From JBAZKV01 sp964443545 (lineage in GTDB: Bacteria > Margulisbacteria > WOR-1 > JAKLHX01 > JBAZKV01), in NCBI GenBank assembly GCA_964443545.1, contig CAYUCV010000006.1, forward strand, positions 1 through 54,418: a stretch of DNA of 54,418 nucleotides, in the 5' to 3' direction. The translations under genes and the position numbers were made by a program. Below are positions 40,162-46,757 of the stretch, in pieces (position 1 is the stretch's first letter; each line of letters starts with the position of its first letter). The notes beneath the pieces were generated by a model that was not told where the DNA came from, made no database searches, and was given only the letters and a program-made list of their open reading frames with translations.

Positions 40162-40446
40162 ATGCTGAAAAAGACCTTAGCGGCTGCAGTTATTGTCCTG
40201 GCGGTTTTCATAGCCGCCATAGTAGCCATTGCACACGAAATACGGCAGGGTGCCGGCTATACAAAAATGGACCTTCCCGTCAAAAGATTCCTGGCCCTGC
40301 CCAGCGAAGAGGCCAAGTCCGTCTACGATTTTCCCGTCAACATAAGGATAACCGGCAGGACAGAGGACAGAAAGTGGTACAAGATCAAACTCTCTTATAA
40401 TTTTATCGGCTATTTTGAATATGAGGGCTGGGTAAAGGTCGAATAA
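40162..40446 (+). CDS. small membrane-anchored protein with SH3b-like domain
   Basis: This is a 94-residue protein with one N-terminal hydrophobic segment (about residues 6-24, TLAAAVIVLAVFIAAIVAIA), a signal anchor or uncleaved signal. The remaining ~65 residues are predicted outside the membrane. The pattern RTEDRKWYKIKL...YEGWVKVE resembles a bacterial SH3 domain, but the match is by eye only. There is no Shine-Dalgarno and a promoter sits directly upstream. Function not known. Confidence 0.6.
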   Translation: MLKKTLAAAVIVLAVFIAAIVAIAHEIRQGAGYTKMDLPVKRFLALPSEEAKSVYDFPVNIRITGRTEDRKWYKIKLSYNFIGYFEYEGWVKVE

Positions 40447-40457
40447 GGGTCCGGTTT

Positions 40458-40847
40458 TTAAGCGGCTTTTTTGGATTTTGAAAGTATTTCTTCTACTCTT
40501 TTCTTAAATTCCGAGATGTTAAATGGTTTTGTGATGTAATCCTCGGCACCTGACCTTAGCCCCTCAAGGATCTCTTTATCGTCGTCCCTTCCCGTAAGGA
40601 ACACTATTGGAATACCGGAGATCCCCTTGGTGTCGCGGATCTTTTTGCATGCCTCTATCCCGTCCATTACAGGCATGTTCCTGTCCAGAATAATGAGATC
40701 GGGCTTTTGCTCAAGCGCCTTTTCGCATGCCTCGAGGCCGTTCTTTGCCGTTATGACCTCATAACCGGCATCCGACAGGACCGCTCCTGCCATGCTAGTG
40801 ATGTTAACCTCGTCATCGGCCATAAGGACCCTGATCCTGCTGTTCAT
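40458..40847 (-). CDS. single-domain response regulator (CheY-like)
   Basis: This is a 129-residue stand-alone receiver. It has acidic pair D11/D12, phosphoacceptor D55 in LIILDRNMPVMDG, a Thr in VFLTGRDDD and Lys in YITKPF. There is no output domain, so it must act through partners. The start is the ATG at 40847 (MNSRIRVLMADDE). It has no Shine-Dalgarno, and a likely -10 box lies 11 bases upstream. The gene stands apart from the kinase operon on the opposite strand. Confidence 0.9.
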   Translation of the reverse strand: MNSRIRVLMADDEVNITSMAGAVLSDAGYEVITAKNGLEACEKALEQKPDLIILDRNMPVMDGIEACKKIRDTKGISGIPIVFLTGRDDDKEILEGLRSGAEDYITKPFNISEFKKRVEEILSKSKKAA

Positions 40848-40858
40848 AAAGCAAAAAT

Positions 40859-40888
40859 AGCATACCAAAAGCCTCAGAGTCAAGGCAA
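40859..40888 (-). promoter_or_regulatory. promoter of the CheY-like gene
   Basis: On the minus strand: TTGCCT, an 18-bp spacer and TATGCT preceded by TG one base upstream (extended -10). It lies 11 bases before the ATG at 40847. It is divergent from and interleaved with the proposed recO promoter. Confidence 0.45.
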
Positions 40889-40890
40889 GT

Positions 40891-40920
40891 TTGACTAGGA
40901 CAAGTAAGCTGTGTTAAAGT
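40891..40920 (+). promoter_or_regulatory. promoter of the recO operon
   Basis: TTGACT (40891-40896), an 18-bp spacer and TAAAGT (40915-40920). The recO ATG is 13 bases downstream with no Shine-Dalgarno in between, so the leader would be about 6 bases. Confidence 0.45.
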
Positions 40921-40933
40921 TTAGCTATCAATA

Positions 40934-41545
40934 ATGCCTCTATACAAAGTCGAAGCCATAAACCTAAAATCCTCAAAATTCGGCGAAGCCGATAAGCTCA
41001 TTACCCTTTTTACCAGGACAAAAGGAAAACTAAAAGCTGTTGCCAGGTCGGCCTGCAAGGCTGCAAGCACTTTTGGGGGCAGGCTTGAGCCGCTGGCCTA
41101 TAACAGCCTTCTCCTGGCAAAGGGAAGGAATCTTGACATCTTAAGCCAGGCCCAGACAGTGGAATCATTTCATGCCATAAGGGAAAAGGAAAAGCCTCTC
41201 AAGGCCGGCCTTTACATGGCCAAGCTCATAGATTCTTATCTTGATGAAGGAATGATAGAGCCGGACCTGTTCCTTCTACTTCTGGAGAGCCTCAGAAGCC
41301 TTAAAAGCGGGGTCATGCCTCAGCTGGTTACCAGGATATTTGACATCAGGTTCGCCGATATAGAAGGCTTTTTGCCGTTCGATCAATTTGTCGGAGAGGC
41401 CAGGGATTTTGTCGGCGGCGCAATAAGCGGGAAGATATCTACGGCAGGCGTTTCAAAGATGAGCATACGCGAAGTTGACCGGGTGCTTATGCCGTGCCTG
41501 TGCGATCATCTGGGAAAGGACATACGGATTTGGAAAAGCCAGTGA
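40934..41545 (+). CDS. recO: DNA repair protein RecO, short form without zinc knuckle
   Basis: This 203-residue protein has the RecO N-terminal OB fold (YKVEAINLKSSKFGEADKLITLFTR) and a helical C-terminal part. RecO loads RecA with RecR in gap repair. The four-cysteine zinc knuckle often seen after the FADIEGFLP-type segment is missing; only a PCLC pair near the end remains, and the protein is shorter than the usual ~240 residues. The next gene begins in its stop codon. Confidence 0.82.
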   Translation: MPLYKVEAINLKSSKFGEADKLITLFTRTKGKLKAVARSACKAASTFGGRLEPLAYNSLLLAKGRNLDILSQAQTVESFHAIREKEKPLKAGLYMAKLIDSYLDEGMIEPDLFLLLLESLRSLKSGVMPQLVTRIFDIRFADIEGFLPFDQFVGEARDFVGGAISGKISTAGVSKMSIREVDRVLMPCLCDHLGKDIRIWKSQ

Positions 41546-42747
41546 TACCCGCAAGGTTTTCGGCCGTCATCAAGAACAGGAACTTCATGTTCCTGTGGAT
41601 GGGACAGCTTTTGAGCCAGCTTGCCGACAGGATATTCATATATGTTTTGGTGATAGAGGCTTATAACCTTACCCGGACCAATCTCGGGGTATCGGTGCCT
41701 ATGCTTTCTTTCGGCATACCTTCGGTCCTGTTCGCTTCCTTTGCAGGGGTCTATGTGGACCGGTGGAACAAAAAGACCACAATAGTAGTCTCGGACCTGC
41801 TCAGAGGCGCCTTCATTCTGCTGGTCATTTTTTTTCTGCAGGGGTCTCTACTGTGGCTTTTTCTGATAAGCTTTCTGATATACAGCATCTCTCAATTCTT
41901 TGCCCCGGCAGAGGCCTCCTGCCTTGCTGAGATAGTGGAAAAAGAAAACCTGATAGTCGCCAATTCTTTTTTCATGACCACCTGGATGTGGAGCAGCGTC
42001 ATTGGTTTTGCGGCGGGCGCCCCTCTGGTCCTTCTGATGGGGGGAAAGGGCACATTTGGCCTTGCATCGGCGCTTTACCTGCTATCTGCGCTGTCGGTAT
42101 TCATGGTCAGTCTCAGGATAAACGGCAGAAAGAGTTCAGCCACAATAAAATCTGTCAAACAGGACCTGCTGATGGGGTTTGAGTTTATCAGAAGGAACGC
42201 TGTTGTCAGGTATTCGCTGATAAAGATGATGATAATAACATGCGGCCTTGCGGTCATCAGCATGCTTGCTATAGAATTTGCGGAAAAGTACATAGGGATA
42301 GGCGCCAGGAACTTCGGCTACCTTGTCCTTCTGGCGGGAGGCGGGATGCTTGCCGGGATGCTGGCGCTCGGCAGGCTGGGTCACTATTTCAGGAAAAGCT
42401 CTATAGTTTTTTCCGGGTTTATCGTTTCCGGACTGACCCTGACGGTGCTTTCCCAGACCAGGAACCTTCCGATCGCCCTGGCGCTTTGCTTTGTTCTTGG
42501 GTTCGGCAACATCATAATTAATGCCACTATCCAGACCATCCTACAGCATAAGACCCCAAGATCGCTGCGGGGCAGGGTGTTTGGCATACAGAACATGATG
42601 ATAAACTTTGCGTTCACCATACCCGTGGTCATCTTTGGCGCTATTGCCGATTCTTTCGGGCTTTCTTCGGCCATTCTGCTTCTTGGGCTTATGATACTGC
42701 TTTCCGGGCTTATGACCGTGGCCGTGCCTAAATTTAGAACGGCATGA
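41542..42747 (+). CDS. MFS transporter
   Basis: This 401-residue protein has about twelve hydrophobic spans and the loop motif AGVYVDRWNKK between spans 2 and 3, typical of the MFS_3/enterobactin-exporter-like branch. It is probably an exporter; the substrate is unknown. The start is most likely the GTG at 41542, overlapping the recO stop (GTGA) and giving VIPARFSAVIKNRNF. The ATG at 41494 lies inside recO and would add 16 polar residues. It is coupled to the radical SAM gene by ATGA. Confidence 0.85.
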   Translation: MIPARFSAVIKNRNFMFLWMGQLLSQLADRIFIYVLVIEAYNLTRTNLGVSVPMLSFGIPSVLFASFAGVYVDRWNKKTTIVVSDLLRGAFILLVIFFLQGSLLWLFLISFLIYSISQFFAPAEASCLAEIVEKENLIVANSFFMTTWMWSSVIGFAAGAPLVLLMGGKGTFGLASALYLLSALSVFMVSLRINGRKSSATIKSVKQDLLMGFEFIRRNAVVRYSLIKMMIITCGLAVISMLAIEFAEKYIGIGARNFGYLVLLAGGGMLAGMLALGRLGHYFRKSSIVFSGFIVSGLTLTVLSQTRNLPIALALCFVLGFGNIIINATIQTILQHKTPRSLRGRVFGIQNMMINFAFTIPVVIFGAIADSFGLSSAILLLGLMILLSGLMTVAVPKFRTA

Positions 42748-43652
42748 TCTGCGAGTTCTACTTTACCTTAAGATGCAACTCATCCTGCGAGTTCTGCGGC
42801 AACTGGCGCGACGACTCTCTCCTTTCTATTAACGAAACACCCGCCGGAGAACTTGACGCTTTTTTTCGCGACCTCAAGTTCCTCGGGGTTAGAACGGTGG
42901 TTTTTACGGGAGGAGAGCCTCTTTTGAGGGATGATCTTTCGCAGGCATTAAAATCGGCGCTGGCCTGCGGGCTTGAGACAAAACTTTTTACCAACGGTCT
43001 CCTTTATCCGGAAAAGCAGGACGAGCTGACCGGCCTTGTCGGTGAGCTTTATATTTCGCTGGATGCTCCCATACAGAGCGAACATGACAGGATAAGGGGG
43101 CAGGAGTGTTTTGCCGAGGCTATCGAAAGCCTTAGTGCGGCGGCAAAAAAGGGACAGGCAACGGTCTTGAATTTTACCATTACAAGGGACAGTATCGGGC
43201 ATCTTCCCGACATGGTCGAACTTGCGGGGAAGCTGGGAGTTAAGCTCAGGATCAATCCGGTCTATGATTATTTCGGGGTCGAGGGCTTTGAGAAGGAATC
43301 ACTAGAATATATCAGGCGCTATCTCAAGCATAAAAAAGTGATTTTGAGCGCAAAAATGCTGGACATCCTTAAGAACAGGGGAAATGATATTAAGGCCCCG
43401 GTCTGCAGGGCTCTGGATAAGGTAATTACCGTGCTTTGCGACCTGAGCCTGGTTTTGCCGTGCTTTAGGTTAAGACACGCGCATATTCCGACGCAGGGCA
43501 GGCTTTTGAGCGCCTTCAATTCGGATATTGTAAAGGGTTATAAACAGCTTAAGGGAAGGGACAGAGAGTGTTCCGGCTGCATGAGATGGGAATACCTTGT
43601 TCCTGACGAGGCGCCCGGCTTCCTGAAAAGGATCATCCCCGCTCTTAAATAA
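42744..43652 (+). CDS. radical SAM protein
   Basis: This is a 302-residue protein. The [4Fe-4S] motif CxxxCxxC is at C11/C15/C18, very close to the N-terminus, and VVFTGGEPLLRDD is the SAM-binding GGE motif. Extra cysteines occur in the C-terminal part (near 220, 231, 239, 275 and 278, including CSGC), suggesting a second cluster of the twitch/SPASM type. It is co-translated with the MFS transporter, so it may modify or make a compound that is exported. The actual reaction is not known. Confidence 0.85.
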   Translation: MICEFYFTLRCNSSCEFCGNWRDDSLLSINETPAGELDAFFRDLKFLGVRTVVFTGGEPLLRDDLSQALKSALACGLETKLFTNGLLYPEKQDELTGLVGELYISLDAPIQSEHDRIRGQECFAEAIESLSAAAKKGQATVLNFTITRDSIGHLPDMVELAGKLGVKLRINPVYDYFGVEGFEKESLEYIRRYLKHKKVILSAKMLDILKNRGNDIKAPVCRALDKVITVLCDLSLVLPCFRLRHAHIPTQGRLLSAFNSDIVKGYKQLKGRDRECSGCMRWEYLVPDEAPGFLKRIIPALK

Positions 43653-44415
43653 AGAAGGACATGAACAAAAGCGCTGCTGCTACGCGGTAAATGCCAAATG
43701 ATATAAAGGTATGCTTTTGCGTATATGAGATAAGGAATTTGATGCTAAGGAGCGCCGTCACAAAAGAGACCGAAAAGCCGGCTGCAAGGGCCCAGAACTG
43801 GGCAGCTTCAAAGGATGGCGCGCTTTTTGCCATGTCAAGGACCGAGGCCGCAAGCATGGTGGGAACTGCCAGAAGAAAAGAGAACTCAACTATAGTGGTC
43901 CTTTTGAGGCCCAGAAGCAGACCGCCTATTATGGTGGCGGCGGAGCGTGATACTCCCGGGACCATGGCCAGCGCCTGAAAAAGCCCTATAGAGATACAGA
44001 CAGGATAGGGGATAGTGGAGATATCTTCGTGGGCGCTTTCTTTTTCCTTGTGCCGCAGTTCAAAGACTATCAGGAAAAGCCCTCCCAGAAGCAGCGACCA
44101 GACGATGACAGTATGGTTGTCCATAAGGAAGCCTTTTACCACTTTGTAGAGTATTAATCCGAGCGCGGCCGTAGGCAAAAAAGCAGCCAGGACCCTTTTT
44201 AAGCTTTCCAGGTCCAGCAGGAACCTTTTCCAGTACAGCACAAGGACGGAAAGAATGGCCCCGAACTGTATGGTGATGACAAAGCTCTTTACGAACTCGG
44301 TACTTTCGATTCCCATGATGTGTGTCGCAAGAACCAGATGTGCGGTGGACGATACAGGAAGGAATTCTGTAAATCCCTCTATTACTCCGAGAACGATACT
44401 TTGAAAGATGTCCAT
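43645..44415 (-). CDS. uppP: undecaprenyl-diphosphatase
   Basis: This 256-residue integral membrane protein of the BacA/UppP family recycles the undecaprenyl carrier for peptidoglycan synthesis. Catalytic motifs GFTEFLPVSSTAHLVL (residues 14-29) and PGVSRSAATIIGGL are present. Around eight hydrophobic spans are seen. Its last 8 bases overlap the end of the convergent radical SAM gene. Confidence 0.94.
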   Translation of the reverse strand: MDIFQSIVLGVIEGFTEFLPVSSTAHLVLATHIMGIESTEFVKSFVITIQFGAILSVLVLYWKRFLLDLESLKRVLAAFLPTAALGLILYKVVKGFLMDNHTVIVWSLLLGGLFLIVFELRHKEKESAHEDISTIPYPVCISIGLFQALAMVPGVSRSAATIIGGLLLGLKRTTIVEFSFLLAVPTMLAASVLDMAKSAPSFEAAQFWALAAGFSVSFVTALLSIKFLISYTQKHTFISFGIYRVAAALLFMSFFI

Positions 44416-44435
44416 TTATTTGGGGAGCGGGCTTT

Positions 44436-44876
44436 TTAGTGTATGCCTTCCAGGTTAGGTCCGGACGAGCCCTCTTTTTTTGAAGCCGCGGCTTTTTCCC
44501 TTTTCTTGCGCAGGGCCCTGTCGCATAGCGAAAAGATCTCTTCCATAAGAAAGGGTTTTCTCAGGTATTCCATAGCCCCCAGAGTTATGGCATTGGCCTG
44601 TGATTCCTCCGAGGCGTAGGCAGTGACGATTATGGCCTCGGTGGACTGGGAGACCTCTTTTAGCTTTTTGAGCACCTCGAGCCCGCCCATTATGGGCATC
44701 TTAAGATCAATAAAGGCGATGTCGTAGGAGGTCTTTTCGGCGCTTGCTATGGCTTCTATCCCGCTGGAAAAAGTGGAGACCTCATAGTCCTTTATTTCAA
44801 GTATCATCCTGAAGGACTCAAGCGCTCCGGGTTCGTCGTCCACCACCAGTACTTTTATCTTGTGTGTTTCATTCAT
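44436..44876 (-). CDS. single-domain response regulator with basic C-terminal tail
   Basis: This 146-residue receiver has D13/D14, phosphoacceptor D57 in AFIDLKMPIMGG, a Thr in IIVTAYAS and Lys in YLRKPF. The last ~25 residues (KKREKAAASKKEG...) are a charged tail with no output domain. The ATG at 44876 is chosen over an upstream TTG (44885) because a near-consensus promoter places transcription start at or next to this ATG. It lies just downstream of uppP's opposite end, co-oriented with it, and could be co-transcribed. Confidence 0.9.
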   Translation of the reverse strand: MNETHKIKVLVVDDEPGALESFRMILEIKDYEVSTFSSGIEAIASAEKTSYDIAFIDLKMPIMGGLEVLKKLKEVSQSTEAIIVTAYASEESQANAITLGAMEYLRKPFLMEEIFSLCDRALRKKREKAAASKKEGSSGPNLEGIH

Positions 44877-44884
44877 GATATACA

Positions 44885-44913
44885 ATTCTACCAGAAGGTG
44901 TTTTTAAATGCAA
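44885..44913 (-). promoter_or_regulatory. promoter of the second receiver gene, leaderless geometry
   Basis: Minus strand: TTGCAT (44913-44908), a 17-bp spacer and TAGAAT (44890-44885) with TG one base upstream (extended -10). Only 8 bases separate the -10 box from the ATG at 44876, which puts the transcription start at the start codon. Confidence 0.65.
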
Positions 44914-44930
44914 TGTATTATAATGTATTA
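44912..44930. repeat. 9-bp tandem direct repeat in a divergent intergenic region
   Basis: AATGTATTA occurs twice, separated by one T. It is between the two divergent genes (receiver protein and DUF1015-type protein), overlapping the upstream side of both promoters. It could be an operator, or simply AT-rich promoter DNA. Confidence 0.35.
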
Positions 44931-44942
44931 TTAAGTTTGATT

Positions 44943-44951
44943 TGTTATAAT
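44943..44951 (+). promoter_or_regulatory. extended -10 promoter for the DUF1015-type gene
   Basis: TGTTATAAT is an extended -10 element; I see no good -35 box. The start codon at 44974 follows with AAGGAA in between, so this message has a short leader that carries a ribosome-binding site. Confidence 0.45.
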
Positions 44952-44973
44952 AATTTTTAAGGAATAAACACAT

Positions 44974-46221
44974 ATGGCAACCATAGCTCCCTTCAAAGGG
45001 ATCCTGTATAACAAGGAAAAGGTTAGGGATATATCCGACCTGATAGCCCCTCCTTACGATGTCATAGACGAAGCCGAAAGGGAAAGGCTCTATGCCAGGG
45101 ACGAGAACAACATCATAAGGGTGATCCTGGGTAAAGACCATGAAGGCGACAATTCTTCGGACAATAAGTATACAAGGGCGGCACAGTTCATCAAGAACGG
45201 CCTTGCGGAAGGGCTGCTAAAAGAGGACCGGGAGCCGTGCCTCTACATTTTGGAACAGGAATTCTCCTGCAGGGGGGCAAAGCTCCAGCGCAAGGGCTTC
45301 TTTGCCGTATTAAAGTTTGACAGGGAACGCTCGGCAAAGCCGCATGAGAACACATATCAGAAGCCCAAGGACGACAGGCTTGCTCTGCTTCGCGCTACCA
45401 TGACCAATACAGAGCCGGTGTTCGCTTTTTATGACGGAGAACTGTCATGGCCGGTACAGAGCACGCTGGTATTTGAGGCCAGGGACGCCCAAGGAGTTAT
45501 CCATCGCCTCAAGCGAGTCAGCGACCAGGCAGCTATAGGAGCTCTGGTTTCGGGGATGAAAAAAAAGAATGTTTATATAGCGGACGGCCATCACAGGTTC
45601 GAGACCGCTCTTTCTTTTGCAAAAGATATGGGGGCTTCCTCCTCAAGCGACGCGGCGCATAATTACATAATGATGTATTTTACAGGCGCATCGGACAGCG
45701 GTCTTGCGGTCCTTCCGATACACCGCATTCTTAAAGTTGCCGATGAGGACATAGATTCTATTATGAACGCGGCAAAAAAATACTTCCTCATCGTGGAGAT
45801 AGACTCTTATGAACGCATAGAAAGGTCTGTCGGGCATGTGATGGGCTTTTACAGCAGAAAGTCGGACAAGCTTTTCATGTTCAAATTAAGGGACGCTTTT
45901 GCCAAGGACAAACTGATGAAGGAAAGAGGAAGACTTGACCAGAAAGACCTGGATGTTTCCATCCTCCACACGCTGCTTCTTGACGACATCCTTGCAAAAC
46001 ACAAGGATAAAGAGACCAGCGAAGTGATAGTGTACAGCCATGACGAGGCGGAGGCCCTTAACATGGCTAAAAAAGGCAGATTTAATGCGGCGTTCTTGCT
46101 CAGGCCCACCCGGATAGACCAGATCATCAAGGCAGCCGATGCCGGCCTGAAGATGCCTCAAAAATCGACCTTCTTTTATCCTAAACTGGCTTCCGGTCTT
46201 TTGATGCGAAAGATCGTGTAG
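44974..46221 (+). CDS. DUF1015 family protein
   Basis: This 415-residue soluble protein starts MATIAPFKGILYNKEKV and has the family hallmarks LIAPPYDVIDEAERE near the N-terminus and YIADGHHRFETALSF near residue 195. I recognise the family by these motifs; its biochemical function is not established to my knowledge. Family members are often found near serA-type genes; here serA is about 9 kb away. It has its own promoter and the gene is followed by a CAU tRNA. Confidence 0.8.
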   Translation: MATIAPFKGILYNKEKVRDISDLIAPPYDVIDEAERERLYARDENNIIRVILGKDHEGDNSSDNKYTRAAQFIKNGLAEGLLKEDREPCLYILEQEFSCRGAKLQRKGFFAVLKFDRERSAKPHENTYQKPKDDRLALLRATMTNTEPVFAFYDGELSWPVQSTLVFEARDAQGVIHRLKRVSDQAAIGALVSGMKKKNVYIADGHHRFETALSFAKDMGASSSSDAAHNYIMMYFTGASDSGLAVLPIHRILKVADEDIDSIMNAAKKYFLIVEIDSYERIERSVGHVMGFYSRKSDKLFMFKLRDAFAKDKLMKERGRLDQKDLDVSILHTLLLDDILAKHKDKETSEVIVYSHDEAEALNMAKKGRFNAAFLLRPTRIDQIIKAADAGLKMPQKSTFFYPKLASGLLMRKIV

Positions 46222-46240
46222 CGTTTGCGCAGAGGATCAT

Positions 46241-46293
46241 GAGCGAGCGTAAGCGAGTCGAATGAGAGCGAAGGCCTTCGACAAGCTCAGGCC
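46241..46293. repeat. palindrome-rich intergenic spacer 5' of the CAU tRNA
   Basis: The spacer contains GAGCGAGCGTAAGCGAGTCG (46241-46260). It also contains a segment with inverted ends GGCCT/AGGCC (46273-46277 and 46289-46293) around TTCGACAAGCTC. From memory, sequences like the latter recur between genes in many unrelated genomes, but I cannot verify this. No coding potential is seen. Confidence 0.4.
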
Positions 46294-46295
46294 AA

Positions 46296-46369
46296 GTCGG
46301 GGTAGCTCAGACGGTTAGAGCGAGGGACTCATAAGCCCTAGGTCGCCGGTTCGATTCCGGCCCCCGACA
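46296..46369 (+). tRNA. tRNA with CAU anticodon (elongator Met or Ile2)
   Basis: A 74-base cloverleaf with a perfect acceptor stem GTCGGGG/CCCCGAC, discriminator A, T arm GCCGG-TTCGATT-CCGGC and anticodon loop CTCATAA. The anticodon stem AGGGA/GCCCT has an A-G mismatch at its loop-closing pair. It is not an initiator: positions 1-72 pair and the three consecutive G-C pairs next to the loop are missing. CAU tRNAs can be elongator Met or, after lysidine modification by TilS, Ile (AUA). tilS lies just downstream. The 3' CCA is not encoded. Confidence 0.85.
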
Positions 46370-46388
46370 GAACTCGCGTAGCGAGTTC
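46370..46388. repeat. perfect 8-bp inverted repeat after the CAU tRNA
   Basis: GAACTCGC and GCGAGTTC flank a 3-base loop (GTA), immediately after the tRNA 3' end. There is no strong T-run, so it is not a classic terminator. It could act in tRNA 3' processing. Confidence 0.5.
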
Positions 46389-46409
46389 TCCTTGACAAGG
46401 ACAATAGAA

Positions 46410-46757
46410 ATGGAAGAAGACATCAGATTTTTTGACAGGGTCAATGCCGCGCTTTCATACGCGTTCTTCTTTCCGGCTCTCTACATAATTCTCACGGAAA
46501 AAAGAAAGAAAGAATATCTTGCTCTGCATTCTTCCCAGGCGCTGTTTTACTGGGTTTTTTCATTTGTTCTTCTGGTAGCGGTCCGCTACAGCATTGATCA
46601 TGTTATGACCCTCGTTTACATACGCCCCTTTGAGATTATGCTTCCTCTTTTGATGTGGCTTATCTGGCTTTATGCCCTCTGGTGTGCTTTTCTGGCGCTT
46701 CTGGGCAGACAGGTCAATATCCCTCTGGTCTCAGGACTTGCCGGCAGGGTAGCCTAA
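46410..46757 (+). CDS. small multi-span membrane protein, DUF4870-like
   Basis: This 115-residue protein has about three hydrophobic spans. The segment EKRKKEYLALHSSQALFYWV resembles the DUF4870/Tic20-like pattern, where a charged loop precedes an HALQA-type motif. The ATG at 46410 has AAGGA about 8 bases upstream; an in-frame TTG at 46392 lies before the Shine-Dalgarno. It ends one base before tilS. Function not known. Confidence 0.65.
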   Translation: MEEDIRFFDRVNAALSYAFFFPALYIILTEKRKKEYLALHSSQALFYWVFSFVLLVAVRYSIDHVMTLVYIRPFEIMLPLLMWLIWLYALWCAFLALLGRQVNIPLVSGLAGRVA

